From: Saprospiraceae bacterium
GTDB taxonomy: Bacteria; Bacteroidota; Bacteroidia; Chitinophagales; Saprospiraceae
Length of the DNA stretch: 64,000 bases
Assembly (NCBI GenBank): GCA_022448955.1
Contig: JAKVCU010000007.1
Span: forward strand, 1-64,000
Direction of reading: 5' to 3'
Each line of letters opens with the position of its first letter. Within the stretch, counting starts at the first letter, position 1. Shown here piece by piece: positions 44,363-54,900 of this stretch. Below the pieces are notes generated by a model, which had not been told where the DNA came from, did not search any database, and saw only the letters and a program-made list of their open reading frames with translations. A program made the position numbers and the translations under genes.

Positions 44363-45130
44363 TTATGCTCCTATAGTTGCATTTTCTGTTCTTTCTATAA
44401 TTTCTTTACAAAGCGAAAGATAATCCTGTGCACCAGGACTGCTTGGACTATATGCGAATATATCTTTTCGTTGTGCAGGCGCTTCCGCCAAAGCTACATT
44501 ATCTCTAATCTTAGTACTAAAAACCATTTTACCAAAGTACTTGGTAATGGTTTCAACCACATCTCTATTCAGTACCTTCCGACTATCATACATCGTAGCA
44601 ATAACACCTCCAATCTGGAGCTCTTTATTTAAACGAAGACGAACCTTAGATATTACCTGTTTGATCTTTGCGAGTCCTTGCATCGCTAAAAACTCCGTCT
44701 GCAAAGGAATAAGAACATAATGACTAGATGTCAGTGCATTTAGTGTGAGCAAGCCAAGTGAAGGCGGACAATCAATGATGATATAATCGTATTGCAGGAG
44801 GATAGGATCGAACAATTCCTTTAAAATAAACTCTCTACCGGCCTCATTAATCAACTCCATCTCCGCTCCGGATAAATCCAAGACGGAAGTAACTACATCT
44901 AAATTTTCCTTTACTGTAACCGGAGTCAAAGCAGATTCTCCACGAAGAGCCTCATAGATTGTACTGGCCTGTCTTGGAATGCCTAATGATAAAGTCAGAT
45001 TTGCCTGGGGATCCAGATCAATCAGCAATACCTTTTTGCCTAATTCCACCAAACCAGCACCAATGTTAATAGCACTGGTTGTCTTTCCTACTCCACCTTT
45101 ATGATTTAACAACGAAATGATCTTTCCCAT
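44363..45130 (-). CDS. parA: ParA-family partition ATPase
   Basis: A 255-residue Walker-type ATPase of the ParA/Soj/MinD family that organises DNA or protein cargo on the nucleoid. The deviant Walker A is KGGVGKTTSA (11-20), switch I is LLIDLDPQANLTLSLG, and switch II/Walker B is IIIDCPPSLGLLTLNAL, matching Soj-type ParA. It lacks the N-terminal DNA-binding extension of large plasmid ParA proteins. It is followed by the RHH-like gene rather than a typical ParB, which may mean a non-canonical partition pair or chromosomal Soj relative. No parS-like site was looked for systematically. Confidence 0.93.
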   Translation of the reverse strand: MGKIISLLNHKGGVGKTTSAINIGAGLVELGKKVLLIDLDPQANLTLSLGIPRQASTIYEALRGESALTPVTVKENLDVVTSVLDLSGAEMELINEAGREFILKELFDPILLQYDYIIIDCPPSLGLLTLNALTSSHYVLIPLQTEFLAMQGLAKIKQVISKVRLRLNKELQIGGVIATMYDSRKVLNRDVVETITKYFGKMVFSTKIRDNVALAEAPAQRKDIFAYSPSSPGAQDYLSLCKEIIERTENATIGA

Positions 45131-45373
45131 TTATTCAATTCTGTTCTTCAAAACCGTAAAAGTAAAATAACTATTTATTCTTTAAAAATCCAATGAGCGT
45201 CTAATTTTATGATTCTAAAAACTACCGAGTAGGCGTAAAAAATTAGGTGAACTCATTTTTATTTCACCTAAGTGATGAGAACGAACTGACTAACAGAAAG
45301 TTCCGAGTATTAATTTGGTGAAATATTAAGAAAAAATGAGCTCATATGATTTAGCCCAATAACTTATAATACT

Positions 45374-46114
45374 ATGCTTAGCGAATTAACATTACTTCAA
45401 TGGATTTTAGTTCTATCCTGCGCCTTTATTTTTGGCGTTTCTAAAGCTGGTGTTAAAGGGATAGCTATTATTGCAATCCCCTTGATGGCGATCGGTTTTG
45501 GTGGTAAGCTTTCCACTGGTATTGTGCTCCCAATGTTAATCACAGGAGACATCCTAGCAGTCTGGTACTACAACCGTAATGCCAAATGGTCACTCTTACT
45601 TCAACTATTACCATGGGTACTTATTGGTGTCTTGTTTGGAGTATGGCTTGGTAAAGACCTCCCTGAATTATTGTTTAAGCAAAGTATGGCATGGATTATA
45701 CTCGCTAGTGTCGGACTGATGATATGGTGGGATCGAAGAAAATCCAATGAGGTGCCCACACACTGGTCTTTTCAAGTCATCATGGGATTATTAGTAGGTT
45801 TTACCACAATGGTGGGCAATATGGCTGGTGCTTTCGCAAATATTTTTTTCCTCGCTATGCGCTTGGATAAAACGACTTTCATTGGTACCGCAGCTTGGCT
45901 CTTTTTTATCGTGAATCTGTTTAAAGTGCCTTTCCATGTTTTCGTTTGGGGTACAATTTCTTGGCATACGTTCCAACTCAATTTAGCACTTATTCCTGCT
46001 ATTATTTTAGGCTTTATACTTGGGTTTAAGATTATTAAACTGATCAATGAGCAATTTTTCAGAATGATGATCTTGATACTTACTGCAATTGGAGCCCTTA
46101 TTATCCTTTTATAA
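45374..46114 (+). CDS. TauE/SafE-family membrane permease
   Basis: A 246-residue membrane protein of the TauE/SafE (DUF81) family, which moves sulfite, sulfoacetate or other organic anions. About eight hydrophobic segments are visible, in two related halves. The conserved N-terminal block SKAGVKGIAIIAIPLMAIGFGG and its repeat in the second half (GFTTMVGNMAGAFANIFFLA) match the family. Substrate unknown. Single gene; its 3-prime end faces the giant T9SS gene, with two hairpins in between. Confidence 0.92.
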   Translation: MLSELTLLQWILVLSCAFIFGVSKAGVKGIAIIAIPLMAIGFGGKLSTGIVLPMLITGDILAVWYYNRNAKWSLLLQLLPWVLIGVLFGVWLGKDLPELLFKQSMAWIILASVGLMIWWDRRKSNEVPTHWSFQVIMGLLVGFTTMVGNMAGAFANIFFLAMRLDKTTFIGTAAWLFFIVNLFKVPFHVFVWGTISWHTFQLNLALIPAIILGFILGFKIIKLINEQFFRMMILILTAIGALIILL

Positions 46115-46118
46115 AAGA

Positions 46119-46182
46119 ATCGCCACCTTAAAGAGATGGCGATCGGCATATCTATTGAGTAATGGAGTTTCTCAACTCCATT
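46119..46182. terminator. Two hairpins between convergent genes
   Basis: ATCGCCA (46119-46125) pairs with TGGCGAT (46137-46143), with a T-rich tract on the minus-strand side; AATGGAGTT (46161-46169) pairs with AACTCCATT (46174-46182) around TCTC. They probably end both the TauE and the giant T9SS transcripts, though neither has a classic T-run on both sides. Confidence 0.55.
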
Positions 46183-46202
46183 CAAATTATCAGCGTTTCA
46201 CA

Positions 46203-49200
46203 TTACAACTTAATAATCCGTTCGGTCATAACGGAATTATTAGTACGGAGCTGTAGGATATACATCCCACTTTCCAATTCAGCCTCATCGATTTGGTAAT
46301 TCCAATTACCCGAAGGGTGCTTCAGGTCCTTCGCCAATGTCTGAATGAAACGTCCGCGCATATCATACAGCTCCAATTCGACATCGGATATTTGGGCTAG
46401 GTAATGATGAATTTCAAACCCCCTATCACTTGGATTAGGTAGCACTTGGAATCCATCTGTAATCAATAGGTCATCTTTGATGACCAATTCAAAAGTCTGA
46501 AAATCAGGAGTATGCCCTACACTAGTAGGCTCTAGCTTTATATATTTTAGTGCTTCTTCTTTGCTACTCGCTGCCATTTCTATTTGCGTAAGCAAATGTG
46601 GACCATTTTGATTCCAATTTACATTAGTCCCTATAGTTCGTAGGCCGCCACTTGCTGTTTTGCTTGACATGCCCAAGAAAGGCAGTGCAAAAGAAGCTTC
46701 TAAAGGTGAAATATCTACTTGATAAACAGCTATATCTTGATCTTCTGTCCAACATGATACTACATATAGATTTTCATCAATCTGCTCCGCATTCAGCCAT
46801 ACTTCAATGGTTCCATCATAATTTCTATCATTAGGGTTTTCTGATTGAAAACTTGTGGAAGCCGTTCCATTCAAATCACCCTTTTTCACACCCACTACCT
46901 CTAGGACCGTATCATCACTTAGGTTTTCGATGACTAGATCGAGTACTCCAACTTCTGACCAAGGGTTGTTGATATCTGCAAAGTTATGGTTCTTATAAAA
47001 GTACCAACCACTTTCATCTGGCATTTGCAATCCAAGCAAAGAACGTTGTAATAAAATGATATCGAGAATAGAAACTGCCCCATTGCCATCCATATCAGCA
47101 GCAAAATAGAGATATGGATGATCGAATGTACTTTGCCCCAAAACATTGATAACCATTAGTAATAAATCGAATGTGCTTTGTCCATCTTGGTAGTCTGCGG
47201 CTTTCGCCAAATCAAAGTCATAATCTGCTCCTGTAGATACTGGCGAAGTACTAAATTGACCATTCATATCTGTGCTTCCAGCAGCAAGGCCATTTATTTG
47301 AACATCAACATTAGCCAATGCATCGCCAAAAACATTAGCAACATTTACATCTATTATTGCCTCCATTTGATCAATAAAATCCTCACCGATAACATGTGTC
47401 ACTAAATCTGTACTTACTACATCTACAGGAGCGAAATAAATCGTTGCCGAGTTGAAGATGTAAGTACCTACGATATTATCTATTTGCTGTGCTACTTCAA
47501 ACTTCACAAATCCTTTGGAGCCATCTTCATCTTCACTTGCCGGTGGTAATTCAATGTTTTGAATATGAAAAACCAGTCTTCCTTGATCTGTTAGGTTCCA
47601 AGTATATGGATGGCTACTTGCGCCAACCTGTATAGTGCTAGGGTCTAGTGCACCATCTAATTCGTCAACAATCAGGATTTCTGAAACAGTACTTGAACTT
47701 TCATTTTGGAAATTAATTTGATACTCAATACTGGTATTGGCTTCAATCAAATTATTTGGTCCTACTCCTTTCGGGAAACCTTTTTTATGGTTAAACTCTA
47801 CATCTTGTTCACTTTCTTGACAATCAATAGAAACAAATGGATCAAGATCATCTTCTGTAAACTGAGTAACATAACCTAAGCTGATATTTCCTAGATCATC
47901 CACGCCACATCCCTCTAAACTAATGCTAGGTTGACTATTTCCCGGATGGCCGATTGATTGGTCCAATTCTAACCGCTTAGTACTTCCATCTCCAATATGT
48001 GCGACCATAGTACTCTCGCCTGCTCCTAATACCACTTCATCTGTTAGCATCAATAGATCATCTTCAATAACGATATATTGAACAGGCAATTCCATTGGGT
48101 CTCCTAAATTTTCTATCAAAAATTTAACAGAATCTTCTTGGCAAACTGCGCTTACTGCAAGGCTAGCTCCATCCCAAAGTGGATCTTCAGGTGAACAATC
48201 TTCTTGTGGAAAAATTTCGGCAGTTGTACAATGAGTTTGCCCGACTACTGCATCACAGCTTAAACTATACTCAATGGTAAATAGGCCACTTTCTCCAGAT
48301 GCAATATTGCCAATTGGGAAAGTATAAGTATTATCAACTGCACTCGTCCATACAATAGAACTAGAAGTAACACTCATAAAATCATCTATCGTCACTTCCA
48401 CATAAGCATTTGCAGCAGCATCAGGTCCAGTGTTTTTATACTGCACATAATAGGTGCCATCACCACAAGCTTCTATTGCTGGTGTAGAAATATCTACAAG
48501 CATATAGGGACATGGAGCTACGGTCTGTGCCGCAAAATCATGTGTTATTTGCTCATTTACTCCTGCATCAATTGAAATATCATTTACACATACATTCCAG
48601 TTCGGGTTGATCGGAACTGCACTTACTGTATAGTTGCCTGAAGGCAAGTTTAAATCATATATTCCTTCGTCATTCGTTAGTGCATAGTAAGTATTTACGC
48701 CATTATCTGCCTCGATAATCCATTCATTTAGGCCAGATTCGGTATCATCTTCTTCGCAATTTTCATTTTGATCAAAATAGACTTTACCTGAAATATTGGC
48801 ATTAGTAATAGGATCAAGATGAGTATCTGCATTACAATCTACATCTCCAATTTTGACTCCAATAAAATCAAAGCTTAGGTTTCCTAAGAGGTTATTAATA
48901 TTTACAACTTCTGGAAAAACTTCTGCATGAGGATTAGTCGGATCGGGAAAATTATACTCCGCTGAAATAAATCGCCAAGAGGTATTATTAGGAAAACTTG
49001 GCAAGTTATTTACAATCACATTTTCTAACTGAGCGATATCACTAGCCGTTAAAAATTGATTATTGTCTACATCCGCAGCAATTAGCTTATATGGAGAATC
49101 TAATAATTCAATGCCTTGTAAATGTTTAGAAATGGCTATTACATCATAAGTACTTACGCCATTACCCGGATCTGCATCATAAAGAGGGGTAAGCGTATAG

Positions 49201-50105
49201 TCTTGTCCTTGAACTAGATCCTCAAAAATATAACTTCCATCCGTATCTGTATGGGTAACAAAGTTGCCTAGGCTAACTTGAACACCACTTATTGCATCTC
49301 CTTCTGGGGTAGTGATCCTACCCGAAACACTAGGCCCATAGCTACATGGATTACCCGCACCTTGATCAATTAAAACATAAGTTTCACAATAATCATAATT
49401 AGGTCCTCCTACTGTTCCATCGGGTTGGATAGCATTGGGATTATTCGCATCATCCCATGCATATATCTCAATTGTAGTCAGAGCGGCATCATCACAAGTT
49501 AAGATGATATGGTCTTTATTGATATTGGGTGTTTCCCCTACTCTATTGATAGAGAGAGTGACAGCGCTACAGTTATCATAAGAACCGTTATCAAAATCAC
49601 TGGCCCACACAGCAACTGCACCTATATCATCATCTCCATCGCCATCTGCATCCGTATTGGGTGCTACTGGAAGTAAACTCACAGATACGCCATTTATGCA
49701 AATAGGAACTGGATCTTGACAGTCAAGAAATTGATAAATAACTGTGCAACTAGTACTATTACCACATTCATCAGAAATAGAAAAAACCATTTCATGGTTT
49801 CCAATAGGAAGACCTGAAACAAAAGTTCCATTCTCAGGTATATTGCCATCTGCCAAGGTGAGAATAGCACCTTGTGTTGTCTGAGTTGTCAGCTCATAAC
49901 TATAAAACAAACTACCTAAACAATTTGGACTAGAAGCATTTGGTTGTTCAATTTGTAATGCAACACTACAATCAAATGGTCCTGTACAAAACTGTAAAGT
50001 ATCCGGGCAATCCACAGTAATTTGCGATAAGCTCACCACAGGTATGCCTAATAAAATCAGGATAGAGCCAAGTTGTAGATATAGTATTTCAATGGGATGT
50101 TTCAT
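46203..50105 (-). CDS. Giant T9SS surface protein (module 1)
   Basis: A 1300-residue exported protein. After a signal peptide (about 1-28) comes a Cys-containing HYR-like beta domain, then a carboxypeptidase-regulatory-like/SdrD-B-type domain (SGRITTPEGDAISGVQVSLG). A dockerin-like repeat follows, with EF-hand-type Asp (ADVDNNQFLTASDIAQLENVI), then another B-type domain (SGKVYFDQNENCEEDDTESG). DUF11-type domains come next (EYQINFQNESSSTVSEILIV and ASSHPYTW stretches), then a second dockerin-like repeat (AADMDGNGAVSILDIILLQR) and a T9SS sorting domain (VLPNPSDRGFEI at its start). Domains are partly shared with the 51940-54999 protein, so the two are paralogues. Surface structural or adhesive role inferred. 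Confidence 0.85.
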   Translation of the reverse strand: MKHPIEILYLQLGSILILLGIPVVSLSQITVDCPDTLQFCTGPFDCSVALQIEQPNASSPNCLGSLFYSYELTTQTTQGAILTLADGNIPENGTFVSGLPIGNHEMVFSISDECGNSTSCTVIYQFLDCQDPVPICINGVSVSLLPVAPNTDADGDGDDDIGAVAVWASDFDNGSYDNCSAVTLSINRVGETPNINKDHIILTCDDAALTTIEIYAWDDANNPNAIQPDGTVGGPNYDYCETYVLIDQGAGNPCSYGPSVSGRITTPEGDAISGVQVSLGNFVTHTDTDGSYIFEDLVQGQDYTLTPLYDADPGNGVSTYDVIAISKHLQGIELLDSPYKLIAADVDNNQFLTASDIAQLENVIVNNLPSFPNNTSWRFISAEYNFPDPTNPHAEVFPEVVNINNLLGNLSFDFIGVKIGDVDCNADTHLDPITNANISGKVYFDQNENCEEDDTESGLNEWIIEADNGVNTYYALTNDEGIYDLNLPSGNYTVSAVPINPNWNVCVNDISIDAGVNEQITHDFAAQTVAPCPYMLVDISTPAIEACGDGTYYVQYKNTGPDAAANAYVEVTIDDFMSVTSSSIVWTSAVDNTYTFPIGNIASGESGLFTIEYSLSCDAVVGQTHCTTAEIFPQEDCSPEDPLWDGASLAVSAVCQEDSVKFLIENLGDPMELPVQYIVIEDDLLMLTDEVVLGAGESTMVAHIGDGSTKRLELDQSIGHPGNSQPSISLEGCGVDDLGNISLGYVTQFTEDDLDPFVSIDCQESEQDVEFNHKKGFPKGVGPNNLIEANTSIEYQINFQNESSSTVSEILIVDELDGALDPSTIQVGASSHPYTWNLTDQGRLVFHIQNIELPPASEDEDGSKGFVKFEVAQQIDNIVGTYIFNSATIYFAPVDVVSTDLVTHVIGEDFIDQMEAIIDVNVANVFGDALANVDVQINGLAAGSTDMNGQFSTSPVSTGADYDFDLAKAADYQDGQSTFDLLLMVINVLGQSTFDHPYLYFAADMDGNGAVSILDIILLQRSLLGLQMPDESGWYFYKNHNFADINNPWSEVGVLDLVIENLSDDTVLEVVGVKKGDLNGTASTSFQSENPNDRNYDGTIEVWLNAEQIDENLYVVSCWTEDQDIAVYQVDISPLEASFALPFLGMSSKTASGGLRTIGTNVNWNQNGPHLLTQIEMAASSKEEALKYIKLEPTSVGHTPDFQTFELVIKDDLLITDGFQVLPNPSDRGFEIHHYLAQISDVELELYDMRGRFIQTLAKDLKHPSGNWNYQIDEAELESGMYILQLRTNNSVMTERIIKL

Positions 50106-50256
50106 CAGCTGTATATTTGTAGGATAATTTGTTCTTCATGTTTTTCATTCTTCCATTGTCTTTTCTCTATTACAAAAATGTAAAATCGACATAGGGTTTT
50201 CAAATACACTTTCTAGTATTTGTCAGCAAAAATATCACCCTAAACCATCTCTAACC

Positions 50257-50287
50257 TTTATTTTAAAGTAAAAATGATATACATTTG
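50257..50287 (+). promoter_or_regulatory. Candidate promoter of module 1 cytoplasmic gene
   Basis: TTTA (50257-50260), 19 bases, then TACATTTG (50280-50287), a full TAnnTTTG match, ending 23 bases before the ATG at 50311. The same TTTA-N19 spacing occurs at the PARP promoter candidate. Confidence 0.5.
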
Positions 50288-50310
50288 TCGCATACATATT
50301 TTTTTTAATA

Positions 50311-51708
50311 ATGAAAAGATCTAAACTATTCCTTTTATTAGGATCTTTTAGTAGAAAAGAGTGGCGAATGTTTGAGCGTTTTGTAGCCTCTCCTTATTAT
50401 AATTTACGGCAAGATGTTAAAGACTTATTGGCTTACTTGCAAGAATGTTTGCTTGACTTCCACATTGAGCCGACAAAGGAAAAGGCTTTCAAGCGATTAT
50501 ACAAAGAAGAAGCCTACGACGATCACAAAATGCGAGTAGCGATCAGCAATCTATTTAAACTAGCAGAGCAGTTTATTATTTGCGAAAGCACACAAGAAGA
50601 AAGAAACCAAAGTATTCGTCTTGCCAAGTGGTATCGAGAAAAAGACCTTGAAAAGTTATTTGCGCAAGCCTTAAAAAAAGCAGAAGCACAGCAAGAAAGT
50701 TCTCCTTTCTTAGATGAAGTATATTTTCAGGACAATTTCAAGTTAGAGAAAGAAGTTTACAGCTCATTAGCTTTAAAAAAAAGAAGCGATGAGCTCAATT
50801 TTGAATCGATATTCTCTGCGCTAGATCGTGCTTACTTTATTCACAAACTAAAGGAAGCTTGTTTTGCGAAAGCACATGAGCAGGTATATAAGCGCACTTA
50901 TTCCTATGGCCTAATCGAGCCCATCCTCCGTTATATTGAAGAAGAGCAATTGTTATCCATTCCAAGTATTGCCATCTATTATCACTGTTATTACACTTTA
51001 TCGGATTCTTCGAATATTGAGCATTTTCAGTCTTTAAAAAAGCTGCTTTTTGGTATAGATGAATTATTGACAACAGCAGAGATACGTCATCTATATTTAC
51101 TAGCTACCAACTTTTGCTTAAGGCAGTACAATGCAGGAAATACTACTTTCATCTCTGATTTATTAGATATTTATGAGGAAGGTTTACAAAAGGCATATCT
51201 ACTAATAGATGGAAAAATCAGTCGATTCACCTATCGAAATTTAGTAACGATTGGATTAATCCAGAAAAGATATCAATGGGTAAAGAGCTTTATTTATGAC
51301 TACAAGGAGAAGTTAGAAGAGCGATATCGAGAGAGTATGTTTGGCTTATGTGAAGCTAGATTAGCCTTTAGTCAAGGCGATTTCACGAAAGCATTAGACC
51401 TTTTGCAGAAAGCAGATTATGAAGACATCCTGCTCAACCTTGCGGCAAAAACTGTATTAATGAAAGTTTATTATGCCATGAATGAGTACGACTTATTAGA
51501 ATCTCACCTAAGCGCCATGCAAGTGTACATTAGGAGAAAGAAGATCATGGGATACCACCGGGATAATTACCTAAACATGAGCAAGTATATGAGGAAGGTG
51601 CTGGAACTTGTTCCTAGTGATCAAGAGGCAAAAAAACAATTGCGGGAAGAAATACAAAGCAGCAAAACGATGGTAGAGAAGGAATGGTTGTTGAAATGTC
51701 TGACTTAG
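50311..51708 (+). CDS. Hypothetical helical protein (module 1)
   Basis: A 465-residue cytoplasmic protein, helical throughout, with TPR-like pairs in the second half (YRESMFGLCEARLAFSQGDFTKALDLLQKADYEDILLNLAAKTVLMKVYYAMNEYDLLESHLS, only key positions noted). It opens with FLLLGSFSRKEWRMFERFVASPYYN and ends with a basic EKEWLLKCL-type tail. It is a clear paralogue of the protein at 55213-56622 over its full length (shared SFSRKE/TFSKKE opening, YRES, RKKxxGYxxD block). Function unknown; it may act in regulating or assembling the divergent giant T9SS protein, from context only. Confidence 0.75.
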   Translation: MKRSKLFLLLGSFSRKEWRMFERFVASPYYNLRQDVKDLLAYLQECLLDFHIEPTKEKAFKRLYKEEAYDDHKMRVAISNLFKLAEQFIICESTQEERNQSIRLAKWYREKDLEKLFAQALKKAEAQQESSPFLDEVYFQDNFKLEKEVYSSLALKKRSDELNFESIFSALDRAYFIHKLKEACFAKAHEQVYKRTYSYGLIEPILRYIEEEQLLSIPSIAIYYHCYYTLSDSSNIEHFQSLKKLLFGIDELLTTAEIRHLYLLATNFCLRQYNAGNTTFISDLLDIYEEGLQKAYLLIDGKISRFTYRNLVTIGLIQKRYQWVKSFIYDYKEKLEERYRESMFGLCEARLAFSQGDFTKALDLLQKADYEDILLNLAAKTVLMKVYYAMNEYDLLESHLSAMQVYIRRKKIMGYHRDNYLNMSKYMRKVLELVPSDQEAKKQLREEIQSSKTMVEKEWLLKCLT

Positions 51709-51711
51709 GGG

Positions 51712-51743
51712 CAAAAAAAAAGGTCCGGTTACTCACCGGACCT
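51712..51743 (-). terminator. Rho-independent terminator (minus strand)
   Basis: AGGTCCGGT (51721-51729) pairs with ACCGGACCT (51735-51743) and on the minus strand is followed by nine T (51720-51712 region). It lies about 200 bases after the stop of the 51940-54999 gene and just 13 bases after the stop of the opposite gene. Confidence 0.8.
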
Positions 51744-51939
51744 CAATGCTAATAACAAATCATAATCTCATGAAAAAAAAATAAGACGACCTAATTCTTA
51801 AAAAAAACGAATATTACTTTCTATAAAAAATAAACCTAATCAAGTTTGGATATGCAACCCTTTTCTCTCTCCACTTTTTTAGCGTGTTGGGTTCCCTGCT
51901 ATGGTGAGCAAGGAACCTTTATTGTTTATGGGATTATGA

Positions 51940-54900
51940 TTACCGCGCTATAATTTTACCTGTACTTAAAAGTTGTCCTTCAGATTCAAGCCTATATAAA
52001 TATAGACCTGCAGGCATCCCGTTGCGATAATACGTGAAAATGTTTGATTGATGTAGTTCTTGGCGGATCAAGCGTCCCATCATATCATACACGCTAAAAA
52101 CCAGTTCATTCAATTCCCGTCCTTCTAATTCAATAACAATTGATTCATTAAACGGGTTTGGTTGCAAGTTTATTGTAAAGCCTGTTTGATTGTCTGGTTC
52201 AGGATAAATAGTAGTTATAATTGAAGGATCAAGCTCGATACAATTATCTTCTACTTCCTGATTTTCAACAATTTCCGAAGCAGTAGTGACTAAATTGTCA
52301 TCGCAGGCAACGTTATGCCAGACTGTTTCGGTGAGCACAGGCTCGTGATAATCAAAAAAGACAGCAGCGCGGTTTATAATTTCAGTCTCTTCGGGTAAAT
52401 TCGGCTTTTGGGAAACCCGGAATTTGATAAATCCTTTAGACTGAGCCTCCTCGGCGCTGCCACCTGGTAACAGAGCAATGTCTGAGAAGGTGACTTTCAG
52501 GATACCGTCGTCATACACTTTGAAATCATAGGGATGACTACTCGTTCCTGGTGTAGTTGTAGTAATGTCAAGATTTCCCGAAAGTGTATCTCTAATCACT
52601 ACTCTGTTAATAGTATCAGTTCCAGTATTTTCAAATTGAATTATATAAGTTATATCGGTATTGGCTGTTATACGGTTATCTGAACCGTAACCTTTGGGAT
52701 AGCCTCTAAGAAGCGCAGCTTCACTGGAACCGACTATTATTTCTTGTACATCGATTGATACGAAATCATTTCCATCATTTTCAGGGAACATGGACACAAA
52801 TCCAGTTTCATATTCATCTCCTTCATTCGCTACACATCCTTCTACAGCTACCGTTGGGAAGCTATTCCCTGGGTGGCCTTCTGCTTGAGGCGCAACAATT
52901 CTGTAAGTTGAGCCATCATTATCGAAGCCTCCTACATTTAAAATGGCATCTGCTTCAAGTGGATCTCCATCCGCTTCTAAAAGTAAAACAACACTCTCTT
53001 CAATAACGATATACTGAATGTTATTCTGCATATCATCACCAATGTTTTCGATGGTAAATTTCACTTCATTATTAGCTTCATCACAGTAGCCTGTCACTTT
53101 TAAACTCGAACCATCCCATTCGGGATCTGGAGCTACACAAAAAGAATCAGGATAGATATTTGCGACTGTAATTAATGATTGGCCATCAATAATATCTTCA
53201 CAAGACACATTGGTATAGATTTCAAATGCTGAGCACTCATTGATATCTAAATCACCTAATTGGAAAGTAAATAGTGAATCTAAAACTGTTGGATTTTGAT
53301 CTGGCCCGTTGTTTCCTACATAAGTCAGTTCATCATCTAATATTAGTTCAAGAACAATATCTGTTCCGATTGCTGTTCCTAGGTTACAAAAATCAACTGT
53401 TAGTGTTAAATCTTCGCAAGCCTCAGGAATTGGTGATGAGATATCCACGGTCATGAATGGGCAAGAAGCCCCTTCTTCGATTGGAAAATCTAAGGTATCG
53501 ATTATTTCATAGAACTCTGGTATATCAATTTCGTAAGACCCGCCATTACAGCTTGGGATCCACAAATCGTTGATAGGCAATACTTCAATGGTATAGAATC
53601 CAGTATCTACGAACATTTCGTATCTACCAAATTCATCTGTAGCGGTGAAAAATGCTAGCTCATCCGACGCTCTTGTCGCTTTTACTAACCAATTTTCGAG
53701 GAATAACTCTCCTAAGTCAAATGCACAAGTAGTCTCAAAATCCTCACTATCTACAAAAACTCGGCCACTGATCGTACTACTATTAATATCCCCTTCCCCA
53801 TTTACTTTGATTAATGTCAAATCGTTGAAAACTGCTAGCTCAACTGCGTTATAACCAGTTACAACAAAACCATTTTGCTCTGTCAGGTCAATGGAAGCAC
53901 CATTGTTCAGGAAAGCTCCGCTTCCCCAGCCTTTCCACCAAGCGATTGAACCGTCTTGGCTTAAGCGAGCGATTAGGATGTTTGACTTGGCTTGGCTTGG
54001 CTCTGTGATACCAGTTACAGCCAGATCTCCACCAGGGATAATGACTGCATCAGTGAGGTGATCTACAAAGTCACCACCAAATGTCGTTAACCAGATTGTT
54101 GATCCATCTTCTACACTCATCTTTTCCACCATTGCTTGAGCAGCGTTATAGATTGAGCCTACAATAATTAGGTTACCATCATCTGCCAAAACAATATCTT
54201 CTGAGAAATCTGCTTGAGCTTCGTTATTTAACACATTAGAGATTGTGCGAATCCAAGTTTCATTTCCATCGAGATCAACTTTTCTAACGTAAGCATCTTT
54301 ATTTCCAGCAACATTTGCGTTTTCTGTACCTCCTGTGAATGCATATCCATCATTTAGAACAACTACGCTTTTGGCATCATTACTAATCATTACTGGACCA
54401 TAAGTTTTGGTCCATTCCTGATTACCTTCGCTGTCTGTTTTCATCAAGAAGGCATCCGTTTTGATATCTGATTCTTCTGTTTCTGAAATAGAGCCTGCGA
54501 TAATGAAGCCCCCATCAGGTGTTACTTGAATGTCAAGAGCTTTTTGTGCTAAGGGCGTTTCAAATGTTTTACTCCAAATCGGCTGTCCTTCTTTGGAAAT
54601 TTTTAGAAGATAAACATCAGGATTGTCAAGGAGTGTTTTTTCAATATGACCTGCTATAACAATTGAGCCATCCGTCAATTCTACTGCGGAAGTGGCATCT
54701 TCGATGTAAGCTTCGTCGTAGAAGTTCGACCAAATTTGAGTTCCATCAACATCTGTTCGAACCACATAAACATCCTGATCATTATCTTCTCCGAAGGAAT
54801 TGCTAACCCCTATAACTATATATCCTTCATCAATTGATTGGATAACAGTTCTTCCTTCGTCGGTTTTTTCAGCACCAAAAGTGATTTCCCACCCTTGGAT

